NCBI GenBank assembly: GCA_022496185.1
Contig: WTXG01000173.1
Location: 17,170-81,169 of the forward strand
Source of the DNA: Multifurca ochricompacta
Lineage: Eukaryota; Basidiomycota; Agaricomycetes; Russulales; Russulaceae
Length of the DNA stretch: 64,000 nucleotides
Direction: 5' to 3'
The translations under genes and the position numbers were made by a program. This document shows, piece by piece, positions 1 through 11,534 of this stretch. The notes beneath the pieces are model-generated. The model ran no database searches and had not been told where the DNA came from. It saw only the letters and a program-made list of their open reading frames with translations. Numbering within the stretch: the stretch's first letter is position 1; every line of letters begins with the position of its first letter.

Positions 1-2
1 CA

Positions 3-608
3 TCTTACCAACCTTCGTTACTCCTTGTGGCTAATCCAGATGAATCCTTACCAGGCGCTTTTGGAGAGATGGAAATCATACAGTCTTTCAATTCGCGGGT
101 GCCGGTGACCACCCTCTGTGGGAAGAACGCGACACCGGCTGGTGTGGTGGAAGGACTGCGACATCACAGATTGGTACATTTCGTGTGTCATGGAAAACTC
201 GAGACTGGAAAACCATTCGATGCATCATTCAAGCTGTTCGATGATGAACGCCTTACTCTACTCGACATCGTACGCTCTCAACTGCCTGCTGCTGAATTTG
301 CATTCCTTGCTGCATGTCACACTGCGGAATTGACAGATGACAGTATTGCTGACGAGGGACTTCATCTTACCGCGGCAGTGCAATACTGTGGGTTTCGAAG
401 TGTGGTCGGGACGATGTGGGAGATGGCAGATATAGATGGATCTGAAATTGCAGAGAATTTCTACAAGTCGATGTTCTCTGGTTATGGAGAAGGGGTACCT
501 TATCACTTGAGGTCTGCGAGGGCGCTTCGTGATGCTACGCGGAAGATGAGGAGAAAGAAAGGGATGACTCTGGAGCGGTGGGTGAACTTTGTTCATTACG
601 GTGCGTGA
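3..608 (+). CDS. CHAT-domain protein, 3' part (5' end outside window)
   Basis: The frame is open to the window edge and ends at TGA 606-608, so only the last ~200 residues are present. The text shows the C-terminal CHAT (caspase HetF-associated with TPRs) fold. An LLVANP strand near the start is followed by LPGA. An HFVCHG block carries the His of the predicted His-Cys dyad, and a FLAACHTA block carries the Cys. GFRSVVGTMWEM and a WVNFVHYGA tail close the domain. In Agaricomycetes this domain usually caps long TPR proteins, so the missing N-terminus is probably a TPR array; that is inference. The domain is a caspase-like cysteine peptidase fold, and its substrate here is unknown. No intron is needed in the visible part. 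The GTG at 27 is internal and not a start. Confidence 0.85.
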   Translation, partial: SYQPSLLLVANPDESLPGAFGEMEIIQSFNSRVPVTTLCGKNATPAGVVEGLRHHRLVHFVCHGKLETGKPFDASFKLFDDERLTLLDIVRSQLPAAEFAFLAACHTAELTDDSIADEGLHLTAAVQYCGFRSVVGTMWEMADIDGSEIAENFYKSMFSGYGEGVPYHLRSARALRDATRKMRRKKGMTLERWVNFVHYGA

Positions 609-2637
609 TGGAGGAAAGCTTTCGCTAGCGGTTGGTATCTTAATAGCGTTTGGGTAAGAGCCTTCGGCTTCACCTACTTACATCGTATGTCAAGAAATTT
701 GTATAGATGCTTTTTCGTTTGATAGTATATCAGTTCGTGTGGAGGTATATGATTGGAAACAGTATTTATTTTTTGGCGTTACCCGTGGGATTTGTTTAAA
801 AAATATCTAGGTTGGGTATCGCCTAAGGACGGTTGTGCATCTTTCTTCTCCGATCACCACCATCTGCTTGAGCTTGTCCCTCGGATCGCTCGCACTGCTT
901 GCTTTGAGAGTAACTAGATACACACTATAAACTGTCCACAATCATAGTTTCTTACCCCCTATCCAACACCAGAAGTGGATGGCTTGCTGCCCTAGTTACT
1001 GCCACAAAACATAGAGATGGGGCCTCAGACCTCACCTCGATCCCACTCCTCACACTCTCTAAGCTACAAACTACGACAACTGAGGTCAATGCTGCCCTAC
1101 GGGTAGCAGACCCACTCCAACAAACCCCAGGTTTGCCACGACTGGGCTTTTGCCAGGCCATCACAGACCCTGGACATCGCAGCCATGAAACTAACCCCCC
1201 TCTCTGAGACACTGTTGGTGACAATGCATTCAACAATACTCAAAGACTTATGTCACCAACATTTTGGCTGACCTATCTGATAATGCCGCAGGCTACAGCT
1301 TGTATTACCTGGGCCAATCACTCACCCCCTTAACAAGGACTCTGAACTTGGCATCTCTACTGCCCAAGCCACCATCACAGCGACCACAGTGGCATCTATG
1401 CTTGACTGTGGTATAGGGAAGCATGATGACCCTGCTCTACCAATTGTGGGCCTCACACCTTCCTCACTCAGCGCTCATCAGAGACGCCCTCAGGTCCCCA
1501 GATCTGAAACAACTGACAGGATTGGAATTCCTTCCATGCACAGATTCCACCTAGTTTCACAGCATGACGCCCAAGCCACACACGGAGGCTGATCATATCA
1601 CATGATGCTCGATCAAGCGGCCGGCATCTTCAACACTCGAAGTGATGTCCTCCATGCCATGAATCGGGTCCTTCCTTATACTACTTACATCAATGCATAC
1701 TAAACTTGGACTTGGCTCATGTATATAAACACGAGTATCTTATCCATGAAATACTCACTTTGTCTCTTCTCTTCATCTCATTGTGTGCCACAGCCTTCGA
1801 AGGTAGCGAACGGACTATCAACTTTCAACAGTTTTCGATGGATTCAGCCTCATCAACGCATTCGGCATTATCGATGTTACCGACATTCGATGTAGACCAG
1901 TTCTCAGCCATTTTGCTTTGTGTATTCAAGCCTTCAAGTGTAGAAAACAGCCTACCAGACTTGCAAGGCCACTCGTCTGTCTCAGCGTTCTCATCGACAT
2001 CGAATCCCTTCTTCTCTCCCCTTTTCTCACTCTCGTGGAACCTCTCTCCGCTTCGAACTCATAGGGAGAGACGACAGATATCGAGTCTGCATCAACGGAC
2101 CTGTGTCATTGTCTTTGGACAGGTGCCGCAGGGTGTCCCTATTTTCCTGCCACAGTCCCAGGAAGGGCGTCCGCAGATTCACCGATGGCCAGCAATGGAC
2201 AACAATTCAGAACACAATTGGGTGAAGACTTTCTGGTGAGTAAAAAGAGTTGGTCAGTACGAGAGAGCCCGCTCATCACCCGTCGCAGGTTCCCAAGCAA
2301 GGAATCAATGGCTTCGCACAGCAGGAGGGCACAGGCCCCACCGCGCGAATAAGTGGTCACAAATGGACCCATCTGTTGAGCCGGTAACGGATCAGAGTTG
2401 GCCGGACCGGATCAGAGGTGACCGGTGTTGGCAGTGCAAGATGATACTTACACACTCGTTTATTATGATTAAGTACATTCCTTATGATCACAGCACAGCA
2501 GTCTTTACAGTATTTAAGAACAGTATTTTTATATCTTACAATGCAGTTGTTTTGACCAGATTTATCAGGCTGCGTTTCCACACCATCGACTGCCACCCCT
2601 AGTCCTAACCCTCAACAATCCGGTCCTCGACAAGTAG
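609..2637. other. Intergenic, degenerate sequence with no convincing gene
   Basis: This stretch follows the CHAT gene and precedes the zinc-finger gene. From about 950 to 1700 one frame gives runs of protein-like text broken by several stops, which could be an old decayed gene or transposon remnant, but no motif is recognisable. An open frame at 1706-2239 on the plus strand is serine-rich with a hydrophobic start, and I find no domain in it. A TATA-like TATTTAAG lies near 2511, about 125 bp before the zinc-finger ATG. Confidence 0.4.
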
Positions 2638-3692
2638 ATGGTAAGCGCATACAGCGCATCATATTCATCGAGCTCCTTGTCAGGTTCGTCGCCACCAGAA
2701 ACACCTGTGGGCTTCGAATTTAGTGGTCGCGGCAACGAACCTCTCACCCTACCCGATCTAGACCTGCAGGTCGATAGCGACTCATTATTTCTCTCGGATC
2801 TCACCTCGATGGATAACCACCCTATGAAGTTCTCGGACGTGCCTTCGGGAGGGTATCATCCCGAGTCAGCCGGAGTTGTCGTGTTGCGCCCTATGCCAAG
2901 TTGACTGCAAGTCAGTGCGTGAAAGCGAAGAGACACGAGAAAACCCCCAAAGTTGTACGTCCCCTGGATCGGCTACCCATAGAAGGGTCGACGCCTACTG
3001 TGACATCAGTAGCCCTCGACACCTTTGGTAATTCAAACCTATCCACCGAATGCAGAGAACTCGGAGGACTTGCAAACAGGCTGCTATGGCGACTTAGGAT
3101 ACCTTCGCATGGTCCCCATGGTGCGCAGTGCGCTATTCGTTACTTGCTCCGACAGTACGCCTCGGAGTCGATACCAGGGCGTGGGGTCATTTCCATCGAC
3201 TCTGGTTTCCAGGCTCTCGACGTTGCCGTCAACGGCGTGGCCCAGCGCCGCCCCCGATTCAAATTTCCGTCTGTTATCCACAGCGCCAAAGTGCTTGAAT
3301 ACATGTCGGTGCCAGACAATTTAACCCAGGTAGGCTCGGGGACAATCCTGGCGCCGGCAACCGTGCAGGTCGTCCAAGTTCCATCGGCGGAGCCTTCCAC
3401 ACCAGTGCGTAAAACGCTAGTTGACAGAGAATGGGCAGAATATATCTGCGAGGAGTGCACGAAACTGCAAGGCCGTGTGGTCAGTTTCAACTGCAGAAAG
3501 GACCTGAATCGGCATAGGTCGACGACCAAGGTTCACAAGGCGCCAGCGGTTGCGATTTGCAGTTTTGGAAGGACCATTATGCGAAAGGACGCCATCAAAC
3601 TCCACCTCCAGCACTGCAAAGGGCAGGGGATAGTTTGGCAGCAGGATAACAGTAAGAAGAAGCATAAGAGAAGAAGTGAGGAAGGAGAATGA
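2638..3692 (+). CDS. C2H2 zinc-finger protein, two exons or frameshifted
   Basis: The first part (ATG 2638) is serine/proline-rich and probably disordered. The second part (open to TGA 3690-3692) ends in a fungal C2H2 module. The first finger has a CEEC pair, the KDLNRH helix and a later VH. The second has RKDAIKLHLQHC, the usual helix and final H/C, but its leading Cys pair reads CSFG, so one zinc ligand is missing. A lysine/arginine tail (KKKHKRRSEEGE) may act as a nuclear signal. The two parts are in different frames. A 59-nt intron at 2853-2911 (GTATCA...AAG) restores the frame but uses an AAG acceptor, so a simple frameshift is also possible. DNA binding and transcription-factor function are inferred from the family. 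No target is known. Confidence 0.5.
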
Positions 3693-4301
3693 TACAAGGC
3701 TTAATGGCCTTGGGGGAGTATGGACTTCGGCGACACTCACGGACGCCCCTTTTATATAGCTGTACCCCCTCCTTGATTTACCAGCCTGATTCCCTTTTCA
3801 ACAACAATTTTCCCGAGAAAAGCATTCTCTTCGATAGCTTGTTTTCAGTTTTCAACAGCTATTTGGATTATTAGGACGTCTTCAACTTGTTATGAATGGT
3901 TATATTGTATTCATTTATTACTGTCTGTGTAACTGCCAAAGGCGTACATTGTCGTTAACGAGCAAGAGCAATGCACACGGAAAGAGGAAACTTGAAGGGT
4001 GTAAACAGAACAAGGGATGTGTTGAACTTGGTTGTCAGGGTCGTGAGTCTCAGTCTCAGCTCAGCTTCCGAGTTGGTTGTGATCGTGGTTAAATGGTTAC
4101 ACAGCTTGTCCTCACAAGATCATCGAGGACGTGAACGTGAACGTGAAGCTTTGTGGTCGCTGTCGCTCGAATGTGACACGTGAGTCAGCACATTGTGACG
4201 CGTTACGTGATGTTTACATACAGAGACAAACAGTATCTGATGTACATGCCTGCGTTTTACTTCATCTTTTTGGCATTGGTCAGCATTCGCAGTGAGTCAT
4301 T
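3693..4301. other. Intergenic spacer, nothing recognised
   Basis: The sequence is AT-rich downstream of the zinc-finger gene, with a TATATAG at about 3754. It then becomes unremarkable up to the TSD of the first F1 element at 4302. I see no gene, RNA or repeat. Confidence 0.4.
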
Positions 4302-4309
4302 GCAAGAGT

Positions 4310-7166
4310 TAGTGATTGGCAGGGGTAACCCTGGGGTATCCTCGTTGGTACCCGTACCCGTACCTGTGGGTTACCCACAGGTCACCTGTGAAAATGCGTG
4401 CAAGTTCTTTACTTGCATCACACATTTCAGATACCTGGCCTGGGCCTTCCCAGACCAAGAAGATACACAGTGCATTCATTTGTGGCTGCTTAAGATCCCT
4501 CAATGACTCTTATTTTATGTTCAGAAGATTAAGATAATTCATTATTCCTAGTGATTGTCAAGGGTTTTCATACCCACGTGGGTAAGTGCCACGGGTTTTG
4601 CCGGGTACGGGTATGGGTATATGGCTCCCAACCCGTGGAAACCCGTACCCGCGCGGCGGGTTTGGCGGGTATAGGCGCCGATTATCCATTGACAAGATCA
4701 GTAGAATTTCCAAGATAAAACACATCTGCAGCCACAAAAATACAAGATCTCGTCTGATGTATGATACAGGGTGAATTTAAATATGTTCTAGTGTTATCCT
4801 ACAAAATATCAAAGCAGAGCAACGGTGCGATGTAAAATAAAACTGTTATCAGTGATCTACATTCTTGAAAATCATGATGCATCTGTTTTATTAACACGCG
4901 ACCAATTCTGCCGGTCTGGCACTATCTAAAATACACTCTAGACTACTTTAGACTATTCTATAATCTAATTATCAAATTACTTTATTGAAACAAGGCCCGC
5001 GTGTATCTACAAGCTGCATGGGGCAGCGACTACATTGCATTGCATGGTGGTCTGACCTCCTTCCTATTAAGGAAGGTTGACTTAAACGCACAGAATTGTG
5101 CATCCAGGGACCAGGACAGTCGCGCTTGTATGAAATGAAACTAGAATAATAAAATAATAATGTAAATAAAAGATCCTTTTAATCTTCTGAACATAAAACA
5201 ACAATTTTTGAGGAATCTTGAGTAGCCATAAATGAATGCGTTGTGTCCAAGTGCTTATCTCCCTGACCGGGATGGCCCAGGCCATTTATCCGAAATGCGC
5301 AGAAATGCAAAGATTGGTCGCGCTCGTATAAAATTGAAACCAGAATAATAAAATAAAAATGGAATAATAAATTATCTTAATCTTATGAACATAAAATAGG
5401 AATCTTTGAGGGATCTTGAGTAGCCATAAATGAACGCGTTGTGTCTGAGTGCGTATCTCCTTGACCGGGATGGCCTGGGCCGATTGTCCGAAATGCGCGA
5501 TGCAAGTAAAGAACTTGCACGCGTTTCATTTTATGGGTAACCCAGGTATCAAAACAATTATCCAGGGGTTACCCCTGCCAATGTCTATGTGTTCATTAAA
5601 TTTTTTTGCATTCTGTGTGGTTATCTGACAGGCTATTCATCAATGTTCTATAACATCCTATCTAATCATCTCTGTATACTGGATTTTAGTTGTGCTTGTA
5701 TAAAATTGAAAGCAGAATAATAAAATAATAATGGAATAATGAATTATCTTAATCTTCTGAACATAAAACAAGAGCCATTGAGGGATCTTAAGCAGCCACA
5801 AATAAACGCGTTGTATATCTTCTTGGTCCGGGAAGTCCTGGGCCGGTTATCCGAAATGCGCGATGCAAGTAAAGAACTTGCACGCGTTTTCACGGGTTAC
5901 CCGTACCCGTAGTGACGGGTATGGGTACGGGTACGGGTACCAACGGGTATACCCCAGGGTTACCCCTGCCAATCACTAATTATTCCATTTTTATTTTATT
6001 ATTCTGCTTTCAATTTTATACAAGCACAACTTAAATACAGTATCAAGAGATGATTAGATAGGATGTTATAGAACATTGATGAAAAGCCTGTCAGATAACC
6101 ACACAGAATGCAAAAAAATTTGATGAACACATAGCAATTTGCAGGGGTAACCCCTGGTAATTGTTTTGATACCTGGGTTACCCATAAAATGAAATGCATG
6201 CAAGTTCTTTACTTGCATTGCACATTTCGGATATCCAGCCCGGGACATCCCGGTCAAGGAGATATGCACTTGGACACAACGTGTTCATTTATGGCTACTC
6301 AAGATCCCTCAAAGATTCCTATTTTATGTTCATAAGATTAAGATAATTTATTATTCCATTTTTATTTTATTATTCTGGTTTCAATTTTATACAAGCACGA
6401 CCAATCTTTGCATTTCTGCACATTTCGGATAAATGGCCTGGGCCATCCCGGTCAGGGAGATAAGCACTTGGACACAACGCATTCATTTATGGCTACTCAA
6501 GATTCCTCAAAATTGTTGGTTTATGTTCAGAAGATTAAAGGATCTTTTATTTACATTATTATTTTATTATTCTAGTTTCATTTCATACAAGCATGACTGT
6601 CCTGGTCCTGGATGCACAATTCTGCATGTTTAAGTCAACCTTCCTTAATAGGAAGGAGGTCAGACCACCATGCAATGCAATGTAGTCGCTGCCCCATGCA
6701 GCTTGTAGATACACGCGGGCCTTGTTTCAATAAAGTAATTTGATAATTAGATTATAGAATAGTCTATATTAGTCTAGAGAGTATTTTAGATAGTGCCAGA
6801 CCAGCAGAATTGGTTGCGCGTTAATAAAACAGATGCATCATGATTTTCAAGAATGTAGATCACTGATAACAGTTTTATTTTACATCACACTGTTGATCTG
6901 CTTTGATATTTTGTAGGATAATACTAGAACATATTTAACACCACCCTGTAGCATACATCAGACGAGATCTTGTATTTTTGTGGCTGCAGATGTGTTTTAT
7001 CTTGGAAATTCTACTGATCTTGTCAATGGATAATTGGCGCCTATACCTGCCAAACCCACTGCGTGGGTACGGGTTTCCATGGGTTGGGAGCCATATACCC
7101 ATACCTGTACCTGGCAAAACCCATGGCACTTACCTGCATGGGTATGAAAACCCTTGACAATCACTA
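4310..7166 (-). mobile_element. hAT-like non-autonomous element F1-a, split by F1-b
   Basis: The ends are TAGTGATTGGCAGGGG on the left and CCCTTGACAATCACTA on the right, imperfect terminal inverted repeats. Flanking 8-bp duplications are gcaagagt (4302-4309) and gcgagagt (7167-7174), one mismatch. The 8-bp TSD and the T-A-G-T-G start fit the hAT superfamily YARNG rule. Without the nested copy (4549-5978 plus 8 bp) it is about 1,419 bp. I define the end rich in GGGTAC repeats and the TAGTGATTGGCAGGGG terminus as the right end, so this copy is reversed. It has no transposase ORF, so it must have been mobilised in trans. Confidence 0.88.
4549..5978 (+). mobile_element. hAT-like non-autonomous element F1-b, nested in F1-a
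   Basis: This 1,430-bp copy is flanked by a perfect 8-bp TSD attattcc (4541-4548 and 5979-5986) and bounded by TAGTGATTGTCAAGGG and CCCCTGCCAATCACTA. It sits inside F1-a in opposite orientation. As a result 4549-5978 and 5987-7166 form a very large inverted repeat. Both ends carry clusters of GGGTAC or its complement, the kind of subterminal repeats hAT transposases bind. No coding capacity. Confidence 0.9.
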
Positions 7167-7206
7167 GCGAGAGTATTGCACTCCTGGTGGCATCACAGTG
7201 TTGTAA

Positions 7207-8456
7207 TGTAATGCTCAGCAGGGCGTTCTGTGCAACATGCACCGATCAGCTTGAGTCCACCAGTCCAGCACTAGTCAGCCACATCTGTGGCACCTGACAC
7301 TGTGGGTCCGGGATCTACAACAGGCCTAGCACAACAGGGCTAGCCTCTTAGCTCCAGGATGGATAGGAAAATGTGCCATAACCAAGCACAGAGGAAGATG
7401 GGAAGAGTCAGCCAAAGGGAGCTAATCCCCTAAGGCTGTTGAGTGGGAACAGGGCCAAGCTGAGTGTGCTGAAGCCCTATAGAGCGGCAAGAAGGTTCAA
7501 AAGGAAGGGTACACACCCATTGCCAGAGGCAATGGGGGTCCCTGTAAGGATCTCAAAGGCACAAAAGAAGGGGAAAAGGCTGTGATAGATTCTGGGGTCT
7601 AAGGTCTCTAGGCTGAAGGCCCATAGAGGTCAAATCTAGGGTTGTACAAACTGTCTACAGGGTCTTATATACTGTATGGGGATCTGGTTTGTAGCTAATC
7701 AGGAACAGGGTCAGAGTCCTTATCATCCAATAGCAGATAAGATGTCAAATATAGTCCATGATAAGGATAAGCCTTATCAGAAGCATAATCATGTGGGACA
7801 GCCCCACAGGAGTCATATCAGTGTGGGAGGATTCCCACCAGGGTCAGGGGTAAATGGGGAGATAACAGGTCCCACAGGAGTCAGGGTGGATGTGGGAATA
7901 CTCCCACAGGAATCAGAGAAGTGAATGATGAGCCAGATGGGCCATGTGATCAGAAAGGGGTAAATGATCAGATGAAGATGCTGTGATCAGGGTCAGGGAT
8001 CACATGGTCCAAAGTCACATGGTCAGGGATCACATGGCCAGGAGTCACATGACTGGCAGAGGGTCAAGTACAAGCCAAAGTCGTCTAGTTGTCTGGACTG
8101 GTCAGATTGGCAGGGACAATGTCAGGGGTTCCTATGGGTGTCAAGCACAGGGATAGGGTCAGGAGCAGTGGCCAAGGCATAAGCCAAGGCAGCAAGGAAG
8201 GGTGGTGTACATCCAACAGTGTAGCAGCTTAACTACCAGCAGGTTAGGTGTAAATGGTGGCATGGGAGGTCAGTCCTATGAACAATGTCACAGGAATCAG
8301 GGTAGGGTCCTGGGCACACAGGCCACAGGCATCAAGGAAGGTCCCAAGGCAACAGGCCAAGGGCATCAAAGAGTGGTCCAGAGAAGGAGGAGATCAAGGA
8401 TAGTGCAAGGAATCAGGCATGGTGTACAGGGTTAGGAAAAGAGTAGGGTCGTAACA
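7207..8456 (-). mobile_element. Solo LTR, 1,250 bp (minus orientation)
   Basis: It starts TGTAATGCTC and ends GTCGTAACA, with a perfect 5-bp TSD tgtaa (7202-7206 and 8457-8461). In the minus sense it starts TGTTACGACC, like the Gyp LTRs. A TATA box reads TATATAAG near 7668 (complement of cttatata). The interior carries short G-rich direct repeats of the type tcacatggtcaggga around 7990-8060, which make it about twice the usual LTR length. The same LTR type reappears as the fragments around Gyp-2. Confidence 0.85.
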
Positions 8457-8461
8457 TGTAA

Positions 8462-9241
8462 GGTTTTGTATCCTCAAGTTTGAATCCTGCATTAGAAGAA
8501 CTTGGCAATTGAGAGAGAATGTGTTGAATAGGACTGTGTGCCATCTGTTTGATGGTGAAGGATGGGTACAGCTGACCAGTACACTTTCCATTTTTGGTAC
8601 TCACTGGATTGCTGACGGTACAGTAGGGCTGCATGCTGTACCCATAGCTTATGGTATGATGGTGCTGTAGTACGGTGCTGTACCCATACCATACCAGCTC
8701 AAGTCAATCATCAAGACAGATGGTTACGGGTATGGAAAATGCCATCCGAACCCATCAAAAAACGGCCGTAGACGGCATTAGATGGCATGGATGGCAGGGC
8801 TTTAATCTTGTCATTAAGCCACCAAAACTCCCCCACTATAGTATCTTTACCTATTTAGATAGTAGATAAGTGTTAGCTAAATATGGTAAAGATAAGAGAT
8901 AAGATAAACTAACTAATACTCACTTCAGTTTATGTGGTCAAAACTGAAGTGAACATGTACAGAATAGTGACCTTTTATACTGCTCAGAGGAGCATGACAA
9001 TAAGTAGAATAAATATAGTTATTTAAATGTGACAAGACAGAAGGAATGTGTTGTGTGTGCAATGTCTCTGAATCAATTATCTGATGCACTTTAGATTATC
9101 TTATCATAATCATAAGATCGAGTCCACCCAGGAGCCCAGCTGTCCGGTCTCTGGTCCCAGTTGCAACCGGCCCATCTCAACAGCATATTATAGAGTAGAT
9201 TAGATTAGTGGATGGGGCACAATCTCCCTCTGTTGCCTGAC
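8462..9241. other. Repeat-derived spacer, includes a piece of a foldback repeat
   Basis: From about 8530 to 8700 there are runs such as GCCATCTGTTTGATGGTGAAGG and repeated GTACGGT/GGTAC motifs. These match, in inverse orientation, the sequence at 11195-11320. The rest is AT-rich with no frame worth calling. A small hAT-like end (ggcagggctttaat) is visible near 8792 but its partner was not found. Confidence 0.4.
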
Positions 9242-9255
9242 AAGAAGCAGTTGCA

Positions 9256-10030
9256 GCAGTCGAACCTTGCCTCACCCAATCAACTCCATTACCTTTACTT
9301 TTCCCTGTGGGGTTTTTTCAATGGGGCGCCGCCCTAATACATTTACAGTAGCTACTAGGGGTGTTACGTCCGGTGCGGGATGTTCCACACGACTTGTGTG
9401 ACAGCTCGATCTACGGATTCAGGTAGGAAGTCAATAGGACTTCCTGGAGTTTGGGTGAAGTGAGTCAAAGTCCAGAGGGCTGCCCCTCGAGACAATGTTA
9501 AGTGGAAAGTGCCAAAAGCACTTGAGACAAACGAGTCAGAGTTTCAAAGGGGATGTCCAGAAGACAAGCACTGATGTATTCAATAAGTCGAGTCTGAGGT
9601 CTACAAGGTAGATACAGCAGACTTATATATGTAAGTAAACGGGCGTCTATGCGATAAGGGACTAGGATCAGGTGGGCCCAAATATACGGAAGTGGAGGGC
9701 GTAAAGCCTAGCTTCTGATAGGGTATTAAGTAAGTGTCTGGTCATAAAGATAAGGAGATAAGGAGATAAGAGAGCAAACAGCGGTACACAGTCAGTCAAC
9801 AGATACAAAGCAAGTCACGGGGATGGAAGTAAGGCACGTGAGGGATCCCAGGATGGGGACGTGATCTGGAAGTGTAAAGTAGGCGGTAAAGAAGGGTCGT
9901 CGTTTGGGAGAGTGAAGAAGACAGGAAGAGAGGGTAAAAATTGTAACAAGGGGACCCTTTGTACTAGATAGCCATGCGACCTAGGCAAGGCCTTGCAAGT
10001 GCGTCAATGAAACTTGATTCAAAAAAAAAA
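9256..10030 (+). mobile_element. Poly(A)-tailed retroposon (SINE or 5'-truncated LINE), split by an LTR
   Basis: The insert ends in 10+ A at about 10019-10030 and is flanked by a perfect 14-bp TSD (aagaagcagttgca at 9242-9255 and 10031-10044), diagnostic of target-primed reverse transcription. Without the nested LTR it is only about 180 bp. Its 3' half resembles the sequence just before the A-run at 51793-51803: both have a gccatgcgacc/gccgtgcgatt block, then ccttgcaag and a final aattc/gattc before the A tail. No ORF. A 5'-truncated LINE or a SINE are both possible. Confidence 0.7.
9362..9948 (-). mobile_element. Solo LTR of the Gyp family, 587 bp (minus)
   Basis: It runs TGTTACGTCC...TTGTAACA with a perfect TSD agggg (9357-9361, 9949-9953). 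On the minus strand it has the family promoter TATATAAG near 9616 followed by the predicted RNA start. It lies inside the poly(A) retroposon, so it is the younger of the two. Confidence 0.88.
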
Positions 10031-10044
10031 AAGAAGCAGTTGCA

Positions 10045-10367
10045 TCTTGCACACACACAAGCTGATACTGCACTGGGTCATTGAGCTGTCTATTAGTCTA
10101 TATATTTGATTTTTGCCTTATTGTAATTGAATTTTGGTCTGCCAGAGTCCAGTTGGAGGTATGCTCACATTTACCACACTTGGCTTTAGGAGTTGCCTTG
10201 TGCAAGCCCAAATATAGTTTTTGGGATGCCCCTTTTTGGGGCATGTTTTGGTATTGTTTCTCTGATGTCTCTTTTGTGATAATGTACCTACAATTACATT
10301 TATTGAGGGAGTTCATGTTCCAGTATGCCCTGTTTACACCAATCACACTCACAGAAGCAAATGCAAT
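10045..10367. other. AT-rich spacer with no recognised feature
   Basis: Between the retroposon TSD and the foldback element. It has open frames on both strands (about 85-100 codons), but neither has a domain or codon structure suggesting a gene. Confidence 0.35.
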
Positions 10368-11534
10368 GCTTGAAGTCCCTCTATGAGTTTCAGATTATGG
10401 CTGGTAAAGTAGATTGTTGGTGTTATGATCAGGACTGAGTGACCCTATTTTCTTCACTCTCCCTAATGAGAATCCCTCTCTCCCGCCAACCCTTCACTTC
10501 TTGATCATGTCCCAGTCATGGAACCCCTCATGTGCCTTACTTCCCTCCCCGTGACCTCCTTTGTACATATTGACTCATTGTTTGTGCTTGCTTATGCCTT
10601 ATCTCCTTATCTTCTTATCTCCTTATCTCTAAGACCGGACACTTACTTAATTCCCGATTAGAAGCCAGGCTTTATGCCCTCTGCTTTTGTACATTCGGAC
10701 CCACTTGACTCCATATCCCTTATCTATAGATGCCCACCTGTTTACATATATAAGTCCGTCGTAGTTACAGTGTAGACCTCAGACTTGACTTATCGAATAC
10801 ATCGGTGCCTGTCTTCCGGACATCCTCCTTTGAATCTTTGACTCATTTGTCTCAGTGCTTTTGGCACTTCTCCATTCAACATTGTCTTAGGGAACAGCCC
10901 CTTCAACTTTGACTCGTCACATTGAAACTCCAAGAGGTCCTTTTGGCCTCTTATCTGAATCACTGAATGAACGCTGTCACACAAGTTGTGTGGAATGTCC
11001 TGCACTGGACATAACAGTTGGGTATTGTACTCATAAACTACATAAAAATGTGTAGAATAGCCATAAGAATACACCTATTCATTGCTTTATCACTCTAAGC
11101 TTCTTGCTCATGCTACCCTGGTCAACTTTATTTTCTCTAGTAATACCATCTACTACCATATACCATAAAACGGCCATACTGTACCCATACCATACTGTCA
11201 GTGATCTGGTGAGTACCAAAAATGGAAGGTGTATGGGTCAGCCATACCCATCCTTCACCATCAAATAGATGGCCATCACCATCAAACGGATGGCGCACAG
11301 CCCTACAGTACAGTATGGGTACAGTATGGCTGTTTTACGGTATACGGTAGTAGAGGGTATTACTAGAGAAAATAAAGTTGACCAGGGTAGCATGAGCAAG
11401 AAGCTTAGAGTGATAAAACAATGAATGGGTGTATTCTTATGGCTATTCTACACCTTTTTATGTAGTTTATGAGTACAATACCCAACAATCTACTTTACCA
11501 GCCATAATCTGAAACTCATAGAGGGACTTCAAGC
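10368..11534. repeat. Foldback element with ~230-bp inverted arms, interrupted by a solo LTR
   Basis: The left arm starts gcttgaagtccctctatg at 10368 and resumes after the LTR at 11017. The right arm ends catagagggacttcaagc at 11534. The arms also share the blocks around gttgaccagggtagcatgagc and the GTACGGTAC-like centre. Removing the nested LTR and its TSD leaves about 566 bp that would fold into one hairpin. The right edge abuts a copia-type LTR, so the true terminus there is uncertain. Confidence 0.7.
10421..11016 (+). mobile_element. Solo LTR of the Gyp family, 596 bp
   Basis: TGTTATGATC...GGACATAACA with perfect TSD gttgg (10416-10420, 11017-11021). TATATAAG at about 10746 and a CAGACTTGACTT block about 34 bp downstream match the Gyp-1/Gyp-2 promoter and R start with a C-to-T change. 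Confidence 0.9.

Noticed and set aside
1706..2239. A secreted protein gene
   Set aside because: Hydrophobic start but no family, no intron support, and text is low-complexity serine-rich.
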